A stretch of 64,000 bases of DNA from Aggregatimonas sangjinii (GTDB lineage Bacteria > Bacteroidota > Bacteroidia > Flavobacteriales > Flavobacteriaceae). The notes under the pieces were generated by a model. The model was not told the DNA's origin and did not search any database. It saw only the letters and a program-made list of their open reading frames with translations. This document shows positions 1-8,706 of the stretch, piece after piece. The position numbers and the translations under genes are program-made. Within the stretch, counting starts at the first letter, position 1. Every line of letters begins with the position of its first letter. The DNA is taken from positions 1,375,001 through 1,439,000 of the forward strand of contig NZ_CP040710.1 in the NCBI RefSeq assembly GCF_005943945.1, given 5' to 3'.

Positions 1-831
1 GATTGTACCATTGAAAGTAATCTTCCTACAGGTTCCGGTTTAAGCTCATCGGCTGCACTTGAATGTGGTCTGGCTTTTGGTCTAAATGAACTATTTGATT
101 TGGGTCTCTCCAAAATCGAAATGGTACAACTTTCCCAAACTGCCGAGCATACCTATGTCGGGACGCAGTGCGGTATTATGGATCAGTACGCTTCAGTGAT
201 GAGTGAGGAAGGTCATGTGATTTTACTCGATTGTAGATCGCTGGAAAGTGAGATGATTCCGATAGACTTACATCCATATAAAATCATATTATTAAATACC
301 AAAGTGTCCCATAATTTGGCAACTAGCGAATATAATGTGCGCAAAGCCGAGTGCGAGGAGGGTATATCGATTATTCAAAAAAAATATCCGGAGGTGCGGT
401 CGCTACGCGATGTTGACGTAGATATGCTCTCGATAAGTAAGGCGGAAATGAGGGAAATCATTTTCAAGAGGTGTTCTTTTATAATCGCTGAAAACGAAAG
501 GGTGCTACAGATGGCCAAAGCGCTTCAATCGAATAAGCTACAGCAAGTAGGGGAATTGCTCTACGAGGCACATGAGGGCATCAGTAAGGACTATGAAGTA
601 AGTTGCAAGGAGTCCGATTTTTTGGTCGATTTTTCCAAAAATAACCCGCAGGTGCTAGGTGCCCGACAGACGGGTGGCGGTTTTGGGGGCTGTACGTTGA
701 ATATCGTGGCGGAAGAGGCGGTAGCGGACTTTGTAAAAGAGGGCGCAGCGGCTTATAAGAAAGCGTTTGATATCGATTTGGAGTGGTTCGAAGTTCTACC
801 AAGTCAAGGTACCCTTGCTCGATGGCTTTAA
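1..831 (+). CDS. galK: Galactokinase, 5'-truncated by the window edge
   Basis: Cytoplasmic GHMP-family kinase that phosphorylates galactose to galactose-1-phosphate (Leloir pathway). The frame is open from base 1, so the N-terminus lies outside the window and 276 residues are visible. The GHMP ATP-binding loop LPTGSGLSSSAA is at visible residues 8–19. The galactokinase motif GTQCGIMDQ, with the presumed catalytic Asp, follows in the first quarter. The C-terminal glycine-rich motif ARQTGGGFGGC is near the end. A TTG near base 100 is internal, not the true start, because the GHMP loop lies before it. The gene is convergent with the response regulator, 17 bases away. Family assignment is firm; substrate identity rests on the galactokinase-type motifs. 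Confidence 0.93.
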   Translation, partial: DCTIESNLPTGSGLSSSAALECGLAFGLNELFDLGLSKIEMVQLSQTAEHTYVGTQCGIMDQYASVMSEEGHVILLDCRSLESEMIPIDLHPYKIILLNTKVSHNLATSEYNVRKAECEEGISIIQKKYPEVRSLRDVDVDMLSISKAEMREIIFKRCSFIIAENERVLQMAKALQSNKLQQVGELLYEAHEGISKDYEVSCKESDFLVDFSKNNPQVLGARQTGGGFGGCTLNIVAEEAVADFVKEGAAAYKKAFDIDLEWFEVLPSQGTLARWL

Positions 832-848
832 ATTTGTTCGAAAGATGG

Positions 849-1550
849 TTACATTTCGGAAAGGGCCCTCTCCAAGCTTTCTTTTTTAAGACGGCTTAAG
901 GGAATTCGCTGACCATCGACTTCAACACTAGTGCTGTTGAAACGATCGATACGTTCTATGTTAATGGTATACGATTTGTGAATACGCACAAATTTTTCGG
1001 TGGGTAAACGCTCGATAAAAGCTTTCATGGTAGACAATACGAGTATAGAACCATCGTCCGTGACCAATTTCACATAATCGCCCAGGGCCTCAATCCATTT
1101 GATTTGACCAATGATAACTTTTCTTTTTTGTAAGTTACTGTTTACGAAAATATAGTCTTGTGCACCTTGTTCCGATTCCATATTCGCATGATTGACGAGC
1201 GCCCGTTGAATGGCCGTATTGAATCGATCGATACTAATAGGTTTGTGAAGGTAATCGGTAACGTCATAATCGAAGGCTCTTAAAGCGTAATCGGTTTTCC
1301 CGGAGATTATGATGACTTGCGGCCGTTTTTCCATGGCATCTAGAAAATCGAAGCCACTAATAACCGGCATTTCAATATCGAGGAGGATGAGATCTACTGT
1401 ATTTCCCTTTATGCCCTTACGGGCAACCATTCCATTTTCATAAGTAGCTTCAAGGGAGAGATTGGAGTGGCTATTCACTAATTTGGATATGACTTTGGTT
1501 TGCATACCCGAATCATCGATAATTACCGTTTTCAGAACTTTATTCGTCAT
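849..1550 (-). CDS. LytTR-family response regulator (orphan)
   Basis: Two-domain transcription regulator of the LytR/AlgR type, 233 aa. The receiver domain (about residues 5–120) has the acidic pair D12-D13, the phosphoacceptor D58 in LLDIEMP and the HKP lysine near residue 105. The C-terminal half (about 130–230) is a LytTR DNA-binding domain, recognisable from IKWIEALGDYVKL and FVRIHKSYTIN. LytTR regulators are normally paired with a membrane histidine kinase of the LytS/YehU type, but none is next to it: the flanks are galK and trxB. The partner kinase and target genes are therefore unknown. Transcription probably starts from the TAnnTTTG element just upstream. Confidence 0.9.
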   Translation of the reverse strand: MTNKVLKTVIIDDSGMQTKVISKLVNSHSNLSLEATYENGMVARKGIKGNTVDLILLDIEMPVISGFDFLDAMEKRPQVIIISGKTDYALRAFDYDVTDYLHKPISIDRFNTAIQRALVNHANMESEQGAQDYIFVNSNLQKRKVIIGQIKWIEALGDYVKLVTDDGSILVLSTMKAFIERLPTEKFVRIHKSYTINIERIDRFNSTSVEVDGQRIPLSRLKKESLERALSEM

Positions 1551-1581
1551 GGTTGATTAGATTGATTCCGATCCTTGTTTT

Positions 1582-1589
1582 CAAAAATA
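1582..1589 (-). promoter_or_regulatory. Putative -7 element of the LytTR regulator gene
   Basis: On the minus strand this reads TATTTTTG, matching the Bacteroidota -7 consensus TAnnTTTG, 32 bases before the start codon. No clear TTTG -33 box lies at the usual distance, so this is a partial match. Confidence 0.3.
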
Positions 1590-1813
1590 CCCAGTAAAAT
1601 CGAATAAAAAACGCTTCACATTGAATTTTAACTTTAAATTATTCACAATCCGATGCTTATGACTGTAATAAATTACTGATTTGAAAAGAACGATACTATT
1701 TTCAACCCGTATTAATACAGTGTACACTATATTTTTTCTTTATTACCAATTCTTAAAGCCATTGGTTATCATAACTTTTAATAACTAAAAAGTAAGGTTT
1801 TTTGCAAAAATCC

Positions 1814-1821
1814 TACTTTTG
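1814..1821 (+). promoter_or_regulatory. Putative -7 element of trxB
   Basis: TACTTTTG fits the Bacteroidota -7 consensus TAnnTTTG, 58 bases before the trxB ATG. A TTTG lies only 9 bases upstream, too close for a canonical -33 box, so only half of the promoter is recognisable. Confidence 0.4.
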
Positions 1822-1879
1822 TTTTATTGAGGAATGTAGAATCGGGTTCATATCTTTGAGCCCCTGAAGTATAACGACT

Positions 1880-2845
1880 ATGTCAGAAAAAATAGAGCGA
1901 ATTAAAACGTTGATTATTGGCTCCGGGCCTGCGGGCTATACAGCGGCCATATACGCAGCAAGAGCGGATTTAAAACCAATCGTGTACACCGGAATGGAAC
2001 CAGGTGGCCAATTGACCACAACTACCGAAGTAGATAACTTTCCCGGTTATCCCGATGGTATCGACGGCCCGACTATGATGGTGCAATTGCAACAACAGGC
2101 CGAGCGTTTCGGGACCGAGGTACGTATCGGAATGGTTACTGCCGTTGAGCTGAGCAAGGAGGTCGGTGGAATACATCGTGCCACTATAGATGACAACAAA
2201 ACCGTAGAGGCCGAAACGGTCATCATTTCTACGGGCGCAACGGCCAAATATCTGAATATCCCAAGCGAACAGAAACTACGTGGCGGAGGTGTATCCGCTT
2301 GTGCGGTTTGCGATGGTTTCTTCTACAAAGGTCAGGATGTGGCGATCGTTGGGGCAGGGGATACGGCGGCGGAAGAGGCATCCTATTTGGCCAATATCTG
2401 TAACAAGGTGACGATGTTGGTTCGTAAGGATTATATGCGGGCATCGAAGGCCATGCAACATCGTGTAAACAATATGAAGAATATCGAGGTGCTTTACAAC
2501 ACTGAGGTCGATGAAGTTTTAGGAGATCAGGTGGTGGAAGGCCTGCGCATGAAAAACAACCAGACAGGTGCCACAAAGGATATTGAAATTACAGGGTTGT
2601 TCATTGCAATCGGGCACAAACCAAATACTGATATTTTTAAAGGTCAATTGGATATGGATGAAACCGGGTATCTGATTACCAAGGGTAAAACGACCAAGAC
2701 CAACCTTCCCGGTGTTTTCGCTTGTGGGGATTCACAGGACAAAGAATACCGACAGGCGGTTACAGCCGCAGGAACAGGGTGTATGGCAGCTTTGGATGCT
2801 GAACGTTATCTTGCGACCATAGAAACACCTGAAGAGGTGGCGTAA
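1880..2845 (+). CDS. trxB: Thioredoxin-disulfide reductase
   Basis: NADPH-dependent flavoenzyme that reduces thioredoxin in the cytoplasm; 321 aa, normal for the low-molecular-weight bacterial form. The FAD-binding motif GSGPAG is at residues 14–19. The redox-active CAVC has cysteines at 141 and 144. The NADPH-binding motif GAGDTAAEEA is at 158–167. A C-terminal FAD motif, GVFACGD, lies near residue 285. The ATG at 1880 gives the expected N-terminus with no extension. It is monocistronic: a strong bidirectional terminator lies downstream and the next gene is convergent. Confidence 0.97.
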   Translation: MSEKIERIKTLIIGSGPAGYTAAIYAARADLKPIVYTGMEPGGQLTTTTEVDNFPGYPDGIDGPTMMVQLQQQAERFGTEVRIGMVTAVELSKEVGGIHRATIDDNKTVEAETVIISTGATAKYLNIPSEQKLRGGGVSACAVCDGFFYKGQDVAIVGAGDTAAEEASYLANICNKVTMLVRKDYMRASKAMQHRVNNMKNIEVLYNTEVDEVLGDQVVEGLRMKNNQTGATKDIEITGLFIAIGHKPNTDIFKGQLDMDETGYLITKGKTTKTNLPGVFACGDSQDKEYRQAVTAAGTGCMAALDAERYLATIETPEEVA

Positions 2846-2965
2846 GTAGGGTCTTCGTATTTTCTAGAGCTGCGGGGTCTAATTTTTATCCTTAATAAAG
2901 CAAATGATAGACTAGCTGAAATACGTGTGGCCACTTTATGTTGAGTCTCTAAGATGATTTAAAAA

Positions 2966-2997
2966 AAATGCCGCTATCAAAACCGATAGCGGCATTT
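2966..2997. terminator. Bidirectional terminator between trxB and the small secreted protein gene
   Basis: A perfect 13-bp stem (arms 2966–2978 and 2985–2997, core TGCCGCTATC / GATAGCGGCA) with a 6-base loop, flanked by an A-run before and a T-rich tail after. It lies between convergent genes and can serve both. Confidence 0.9.
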
Positions 2998-3019
2998 CTT
3001 TCTTTGGGACGAATTCGAT

Positions 3020-3472
3020 TTAATCGATCCGCTTATAATTTTCCGAAAAAGTTGGAAGCCCTTCATCGTCGAGTGTGATTTGGCTATAGGTATCTTTGTA
3101 CAAATGAAGTTCAAATCGGAATACGTCGACCGTATCAACGACTTTCATCATTTCTTTTGAACCGTACTCCAACTGTTCTTCTAAAACATCATCGGTTGCC
3201 GTATACCGTCCGTAACCGAACCAATCTTCGGGGTCATCAGGTGCGAAACGTGTCCACATTACCTTTCCTTTGCTATAAATTTTAACCTGGCGGTAGCCAT
3301 TTGCATTCGGCAGGGTATCGACGACGTTTCCACCGTCATAATTAAAACGGTTAACGAGTTCCCATGTACCCTCCAATGAATTGCTCGTCTGTAGTTTCGA
3401 TGAAGTGAAATTGGTCACTGAGACCAATATCAATATCAAGAAAACCAATCCAAATAGTTTTTTCATGGTCAT
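3020..3472 (-). CDS. Small secreted lipocalin-like protein, function unknown
   Basis: 150 aa with an N-terminal hydrophobic signal sequence (residues 3–25). The mature part opens with LEGTWELVNRF, the kind of start seen in lipocalin-like/DUF periplasmic proteins of Bacteroidota. The rest is predicted β-rich with alternating polar and hydrophobic residues, and I recognise no catalytic motif. A second Met at position 3 could be the actual start; either leaves the signal intact. It is the last gene of the minus-strand run that starts at the epimerase, but an 89-base gap separates it from the PLP enzyme, so co-transcription is unsure. Confidence 0.7.
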   Translation of the reverse strand: MTMKKLFGLVFLILILVSVTNFTSSKLQTSNSLEGTWELVNRFNYDGGNVVDTLPNANGYRQVKIYSKGKVMWTRFAPDDPEDWFGYGRYTATDDVLEEQLEYGSKEMMKVVDTVDVFRFELHLYKDTYSQITLDDEGLPTFSENYKRID

Positions 3473-3561
3473 TATTTTAAATTAGTATTACAGTGTAAGA
3501 TAAAAGATACGAATAATTTTGCCAATTTAACAAAAATAAGCCCTTCGTTTTACGAATTTGA

Positions 3562-4614
3562 TTATTTGGAGTGATATTGATTAATCAATTTGACTAATGT
3601 CAAAATATCACCTTGGGTATGCCCGGCACTGATAATGATCCGACTGGTGACAGAGTTCTCCTCGTTGGGATAGGGAAAGTGTGTTATTAGTATATGATTC
3701 TCCGCCAGATAATTGGTTAGTCGAGCATCGGAAAAGCTAAAGGCTGGATGTTTTTCCATAGATGAAAAAAGCGAAATATTCTTCACTTCGCTACGAAATA
3801 GCGCGATATTCCTTTGAAGAAGTACTCTCTTTTCCCGGTATATAGAAGAAGCTTGTATCAGGGTGGCCATCGCGGCTGGTGTGGCCGGACTTGCACCTCC
3901 GAAGAAGTCGGTTTCGGCAAAGGAAGATATACGGTTCTTGTCCCCAAAAATAGCGCCCGCCTGGAGGCCAAAACCCTTTCCCAAGGAAGCGCATACTATT
4001 AGTTCTTTAGGTTGTAATCGGGACACCTGACTAAAAACACCACCTCCATTTTGACCAACGATACCAACACCATGGGAGTCGTCGACTACTAAAATGATTT
4101 GGTCCAGAGGCAATTGCCGAAGACCCTCAAAATGAGGATAATGATCGCCGGTAAAGACAATGGCATCCAAAAAGACTACGGGAACACTTGAATCGTCTCC
4201 GGCAAGTTTTTTCCGAATACTGGTATTCAAGGCGGTGTAGTTTTCAAAACAAGTGCGCCTTTGTGAAAATAGGGACGAATGTGTGTTAGGAGCATAAAAA
4301 CAAGCATACTGTTGCGCGCTAAATTGTTTCGCCAAGAACTGTCCCGCCAAATACCCTGACGATAGGGTAATACAAGCCTCGCTCCCCGCCACATTGGCCA
4401 AATGCAATTCCGCTTTTCCAAAAATGCCCAATTGAATGTTCGATTTGCGGGAAGCACCATAATTGGTGCCGTATTTTTTTACATTGGAAATGTACAGCGC
4501 TTGAAAAGCCTTATCGGTTTGAAGGCTTAAATATGCAGTACCCCCGAAATAAAGATATGCTTTCCCATTTAGGGCTAATTGCCTACCCGGAAAATGATCA
4601 ATTTCGTAATTCAT
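3562..4614 (-). CDS. BioF/KBL-like PLP-dependent acyltransferase
   Basis: 350-aa fold-type I PLP enzyme of the α-oxoamine synthase group (8-amino-7-oxononanoate synthase, 2-amino-3-ketobutyrate CoA ligase and relatives). Family features are YGTNYGASR near residue 48, the PLP-ring contact VDDSHGVG at 177–184 (H181), and the Schiff-base lysine K213 in ASLGKGFG. It is shorter than typical BioF (about 380–400 aa), and no other biotin gene is nearby, so a biotin role is not supported. It lies 143 bases downstream of the dipeptide epimerase on the same strand, which might point to amino-acid-derived chemistry. Family confidence is high; the substrate is unknown. Confidence 0.8.
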   Translation of the reverse strand: MNYEIDHFPGRQLALNGKAYLYFGGTAYLSLQTDKAFQALYISNVKKYGTNYGASRKSNIQLGIFGKAELHLANVAGSEACITLSSGYLAGQFLAKQFSAQQYACFYAPNTHSSLFSQRRTCFENYTALNTSIRKKLAGDDSSVPVVFLDAIVFTGDHYPHFEGLRQLPLDQIILVVDDSHGVGIVGQNGGGVFSQVSRLQPKELIVCASLGKGFGLQAGAIFGDKNRISSFAETDFFGGASPATPAAMATLIQASSIYREKRVLLQRNIALFRSEVKNISLFSSMEKHPAFSFSDARLTNYLAENHILITHFPYPNEENSVTSRIIISAGHTQGDILTLVKLINQYHSK

Positions 4615-4757
4615 TTGTCTGGCTGTATTCCACCTTTAAAATTTGACTTTGCTTCAAAGGATGAAGGATCTTATATAATAATACACTATGAGCTATACAT
4701 AAAGTGGGCTAGGTCTCTTCTCAACCCCGGCGACTATTCTATGCCGCATTGGCATTT

Positions 4758-5768
4758 TTAATTCAGTACTATACCGCTGCCCCCGATATTGGGAAAAACT
4801 GTTTCTGCCTTCGCGGTAAGTCGCACCCCTTCCGCAATATCCTCCTTCAATAACATGGCCCCATCCATATCTACATAATCGAGCTGGGGAAGCAGTTGTG
4901 CGATGGCCGAAATACCTACCGTAGATTCGGTCATACAGCCTACCATAACTTTTAACCCCAATCGCTTTGCCTTTTTGATCATTCGCAGGGCAGGGGTGAG
5001 GCCGCCGCATTTGGTCAATTTGATGTTAATACCACTAAAATGAAGCCCACACTTTTCCACATCGCTTTCAACGATACAGCTTTCATCGGCGATTATCGGC
5101 AGTACACTATGGTGTATCACTTTTTCCATACCTTCCCAATTGTCGGCGTGCAGGGGTTGTTCCAAAAACTCCACGCCCAGTTCCTTCAGGAGCGGTGCAT
5201 TGTGTATGGTTTCTTCCACGGTCCATGCGCAATTCGCATCAATACGAAAAACGGCATCGGTATGTTCTCGTAGGGCTCTCACAATAGCCAAATCGTCGGC
5301 AGTGCCTAATTTTATCTTATAGATGGGCCATGGCGTCTCTTGCATTTTGGCGATCATTTTTTCTATGGGCGCAATGCCTATCGTATAATTCGTCGTAGGA
5401 TAATGATTTAAGCTAGTGCCCCAGATTTGATGTAATGGCTTTCCTTTAAGCTTTCCATATAGGTCATGGGCAGCCAAATCCAAGGCGCAAATGGCGAAGT
5501 TGGTCAGTCCTTTTTGGGTCAAGAACCCGTGCCATGCTTCCGGGGTGCTAAAATCATACGTTTCCAGCTCATTACGAATGTCCTCGATTTCGCGTATCAT
5601 GCTCTCGACCGATATATTGTAATAGGGGTTGGCGGTAGCTTCACCATAACCCGTACATCCATCCAAAGAAAGACAAACGATCAGGCTATCTTGAAAATCG
5701 TGCGATTCGCGAGATATACTAAAAGTGTGTTTGAGATGAAGTACATACTTTTTAAGGGTGAGCTGCAT
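4758..5768 (-). CDS. Dipeptide epimerase (L-Ala-D/L-Glu type), enolase superfamily
   Basis: 336 aa, muconate-lactonizing/mandelate-racemase branch of the enolase superfamily. The catalytic KxK is K151/K153 in YKIKLG. Metal ligands are D177 (DANCAW), E203 (EQPL) and D228 (ADES). The opposing base is K250 in NIKLTKCGG. The C-terminal GCMTESTVGIS resembles the GCMxES signature of L-Ala-D/L-Glu epimerases, and TNYTIGI matches their substrate loop. Such enzymes convert the murein dipeptide L-Ala-D-Glu so it can be degraded. The peptidoglycan-sugar recycling cluster is about 25 kb away, so the link is functional at most. The exact dipeptide specificity is inferred. Confidence 0.85.
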   Translation of the reverse strand: MQLTLKKYVLHLKHTFSISRESHDFQDSLIVCLSLDGCTGYGEATANPYYNISVESMIREIEDIRNELETYDFSTPEAWHGFLTQKGLTNFAICALDLAAHDLYGKLKGKPLHQIWGTSLNHYPTTNYTIGIAPIEKMIAKMQETPWPIYKIKLGTADDLAIVRALREHTDAVFRIDANCAWTVEETIHNAPLLKELGVEFLEQPLHADNWEGMEKVIHHSVLPIIADESCIVESDVEKCGLHFSGINIKLTKCGGLTPALRMIKKAKRLGLKVMVGCMTESTVGISAIAQLLPQLDYVDMDGAMLLKEDIAEGVRLTAKAETVFPNIGGSGIVLN

Positions 5769-5818
5769 ATTATCAAAAAGTTTCTACTAATATATAGAAA
5801 CTGAATCTATATAAAAGC

Positions 5819-5847
5819 GTAAACCCGCCAAATTAAGGCGGGTTTAC
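5819..5847 (-). terminator. Rho-independent terminator after the Head-GIN gene
   Basis: A perfect 11-bp stem (arms GTAAACCCGCC 5819–5829 and 5837–5847) with a 7-base loop. Read on the minus strand it follows the Head-GIN stop codon and leads into a T-containing tail. It separates the envelope-stress group from the epimerase gene. Confidence 0.85.
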
Positions 5848-5918
5848 ATATTACTTTGGTTTTAATGATTTTGACCAGTTTTCCTGATGACCATTTCCCG
5901 GCAGTGAAGAAGCAGCTT

Positions 5919-6650
5919 CTAGTATTTGTGAACACTTCCGGAAACGGACTTGTTTTTTTCGACGGTAGGGTCTCCCATATAAGAGATGTTTCCACCGCTA
6001 CTGGCATCTGCCTTCAGGTTTTTGTTTACATGAATACTAAGGTTGCCACCACTACTGGCGTCGGCATCGCAGTATTCGGTTTCCAAATTCTTGGCATTGA
6101 TGTTACCGCCGCTGCTGGCGTCTATGTTGGTTTCATCGGCCCGACCCTCCAGCTTTAGGTTTGCACCGCTGCTGGCATCGATTTCTACCTCATCGGTATC
6201 GATGCTAAGGTTTATATTCGCGCCGCTGCTCCCGTCTACGATAAGTTCATTAGTCTTGATTTTGTTTTCAGAGTTGAGGTGCGCCCCACTCGAGCTTTTT
6301 AAGGAGGTGATATTGGGCAAGGATACATAGACCTTTTTAGTGGCCCGACCAATGTTTTCGATGGCATGTATTTTTAACCTTCCATCTTTTATGTCGGTAC
6401 CGATAAGGTCGATAATGTTTTCATCGGCCTCTACTTTAATGGCGTAATCCTTGGCTTGGGTTACATAGACCATAATCCCTTCCTGAGCCGATATCTTGGT
6501 AAATTCCTGGTCAGGATTACGGTTTTCGGTTACGACTTCGCCATTGCCTCTTTCGCCTGTGCCGAAGTCACCGATTTGGATATCGAAACCACAGGATGAT
6601 AGGAATAAGGTCATTAAGAAGAGAATCAGAATTTTTACGAGTGTTGTCAT
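5919..6650 (-). CDS. Head-GIN domain (DUF2807) lipoprotein
   Basis: 243 aa. A lipoprotein signal ends in the lipobox LSSC with Cys20, so the protein is exported and lipid-anchored. The body is a Head-GIN/DUF2807 β-solenoid. Its striking feature is a repeated rung, DASSGG/AN-I/L, every 17–20 residues from about residue 140 on (IDASSGANL, IDASSGGNI, ADASSGGNL, ADASSGGNI). The family is widespread in Bacteroidota beside PspC and PadR genes, and its role is uncertain (putative envelope adhesion or stress). Here it lies 172 bases downstream of the PspC gene and ends at a strong terminator, which makes it the probable last gene of that group. Confidence 0.85.
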   Translation of the reverse strand: MTTLVKILILFLMTLFLSSCGFDIQIGDFGTGERGNGEVVTENRNPDQEFTKISAQEGIMVYVTQAKDYAIKVEADENIIDLIGTDIKDGRLKIHAIENIGRATKKVYVSLPNITSLKSSSGAHLNSENKIKTNELIVDGSSGANINLSIDTDEVEIDASSGANLKLEGRADETNIDASSGGNINAKNLETEYCDADASSGGNLSIHVNKNLKADASSGGNISYMGDPTVEKNKSVSGSVHKY

Positions 6651-6822
6651 GACTGTTTGTTTATGCTGAACTTGTTTCGGTAGGTGTCGACCTAAGACGA
6701 GATCAGCGATTGCTAATTGTTTTTAATTGATGGTGTAAAGATGTTGTTTTCTATATGTATTTCGGAAATATTCGGACCGAACTGTCAAATTTTACTTCCG
6801 AACTGTTGGAAAAATCCATTGG

Positions 6823-8655
6823 CTAATCTTTGGTGATGCTCTTTGTCATTGAACTATCACCATCTTTGGCCTTGATTTTAATAGAATTCCCGTCCGCATC
6901 GATATTAATGTCAACACGCTCCTCGTCATTGTCCTGGGCTTTAATGCGAACACCGTCTTCATCGATTTTCATCTTAAACGACTCGCCGTCCTGGTCATTG
7001 ATGTTGATATCGATTCCTTCTTCGTTGATTCGAATTTTATTTCGCTCGTCGTCATCCTCTTCATCAATTCTTCTTTCAGGACATTCTTGGCATTTCAGTT
7101 CGCCATCCGCACCCATCATCCAAGTATAGTCCTCAATGTTGCAGTCGTCGATATCCCTATCGTTGGCAGCACCTACCTTCCAACAGCGGAAATCGCCATT
7201 ATCATAGTTTAGGACGACTCCTTCCGGAATAAAAAGCGTAACTCGCGCTTCTTGGTCTTGAAACCGGTTTTCCTTTTCTGTCGTCAGATAATCGTTCAAC
7301 AAAATTTGATTTCCGTCTATGGTATAGCCATAATCGATGCGTTTCGCTGTTTCCATGGCATTATTGAAAGAAGAGCCATCGGCTTGTTTTCGAACTTCCA
7401 AATGAAATATCGAATCTTTTGACCTTTTAATCGATAGGCGTATGTCCTTAGAGACCAAAACCTCATTACCATTTTCATCATGGGTAAGCATCATATCGCC
7501 CATATGAATGTTACCCCTGTTGTTGGTCGTAGACGAAACCATGGCGATATTTACTGGAATGCTGCTGTCTTCAACTGCCAGTTCATACTTGTCGGTAACG
7601 CTGCTTTCGTACGAATGTGCCGCTGCCTGTCGTACGCCGAATACGATGAGCATGATAACCGAAATCAACCATAGTCCCAACAAAGAGAACTTCGCTATAT
7701 TTCCTATGGACTTCAAATTGGTCACCAAGATTTTTAATCCTAGGTATAACAGAAAAAAGAACGGAATCGCAATGGCAAAGAAGCCCAGCAAGGAAACTAG
7801 CCATACCGGCATATTGCTCGAATCGATCACATGGTAAAAGTCTACGCCGGGAATATGGGCAGAACCTGCGATGATGACTGTAATCAGGCCAATAAGGAGA
7901 CCAATTATGGTCGCGGCACCCGTAATTACCAAAATGATTCCGATAAACTTGCCAATGATTTTAAAAAAGAACATGACGATATTCCCGAGGGTATCAAAAA
8001 ACGTTTTACCACTGTTTTTCACCTTGTTTCCTACCTCGTCATAATCTACTCCTTTTACTCTGTTGGCAACATCCTCAAAGCCTTCCTTGACCTTACGTTC
8101 TATATTGCTGATGTTGATATCCTCCCCCCGCATGTCGAGCTTTTCGGAAGTTGTCGTCGCTTCCGGAATCAAAATCCACAACAAACCGTATAACAGGATA
8201 AAGCCACCGCCTGAACCGATGGTAAGCAGAATCCAGAGTAAACGTACCCATAGGGGATCAATTCCTACGTAATGTGCGAGACCCGAGGACACGCCAGCGA
8301 CGTATTTCATTTCAGTATCGCGGTATAGTTTCTTAACCCTTTTACGTTTTGCTTCGCTTTTAAACGGGGGTTCGTCTTCGAAAATATCCTCATCTACCAT
8401 GTAGTCTTCTGGCTGTCCCATAATGGTGATGACTTCGTCGACCTCTTTACTGGTGATTACCTGTCGAGGATCCTGAAGTTTTTCTCCGAAAAGCTCGGCG
8501 ATACGCGCCTCGATATCGGCAAGGATTTCGTCACTGCCCGGGGTATTCGCAAACGAACGCCTAACGGATTCCAGATAGCGTCGCATTTTGTTGAACGCAT
8601 TTTCATCGATATGAAAAAGTATATTTGCGAGATTTATATTTACTGTCTTGTTCAT
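6823..8655 (-). CDS. PspC-domain membrane protein with acidic repeat tail
   Basis: 610 aa. Residues 1–95 form a charged cytoplasmic region (ENAFNKMRRYLESVRRSF, then IMGQPEDYM). A PspC domain spans about 109–167, with KLYRDTEMKYVAGVSSGLAHYVGIDPLWVR leading into transmembrane helices in two segments. Three or four more membrane segments follow (about 225–345). The C-terminal part is predicted extracytoplasmic. The last 90 residues are strongly acidic and built of short repeats such as GIDININDQDG, GVRIKAQDND, VDINIDADG and SIKIKAKDGD. PspC proteins respond to envelope stress; the Bacteroidota long form is of unknown mechanism. The PadR regulator lies 51 bases upstream in the same direction, suggesting regulation by it. 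Confidence 0.85.
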   Translation of the reverse strand: MNKTVNINLANILFHIDENAFNKMRRYLESVRRSFANTPGSDEILADIEARIAELFGEKLQDPRQVITSKEVDEVITIMGQPEDYMVDEDIFEDEPPFKSEAKRKRVKKLYRDTEMKYVAGVSSGLAHYVGIDPLWVRLLWILLTIGSGGGFILLYGLLWILIPEATTTSEKLDMRGEDINISNIERKVKEGFEDVANRVKGVDYDEVGNKVKNSGKTFFDTLGNIVMFFFKIIGKFIGIILVITGAATIIGLLIGLITVIIAGSAHIPGVDFYHVIDSSNMPVWLVSLLGFFAIAIPFFFLLYLGLKILVTNLKSIGNIAKFSLLGLWLISVIMLIVFGVRQAAAHSYESSVTDKYELAVEDSSIPVNIAMVSSTTNNRGNIHMGDMMLTHDENGNEVLVSKDIRLSIKRSKDSIFHLEVRKQADGSSFNNAMETAKRIDYGYTIDGNQILLNDYLTTEKENRFQDQEARVTLFIPEGVVLNYDNGDFRCWKVGAANDRDIDDCNIEDYTWMMGADGELKCQECPERRIDEEDDDERNKIRINEEGIDININDQDGESFKMKIDEDGVRIKAQDNDEERVDINIDADGNSIKIKAKDGDSSMTKSITKD

Positions 8656-8706
8656 TTTTGATTGATTTTCACCCCGACATCGATTCAGGGTTTGGATTTG
8701 TGTTAC

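Larger units (their letters stand above)
1551..1879. other. Divergent intergenic region, LytTR regulator / trxB
   Basis: About 330 AT-rich bases between two divergent genes. I see a promoter-like element for each gene (described separately) but no ORF, RNA gene or strong hairpin. The length exceeds what two promoters need, so binding sites may lie in the middle (1620–1790). Confidence 0.5.
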
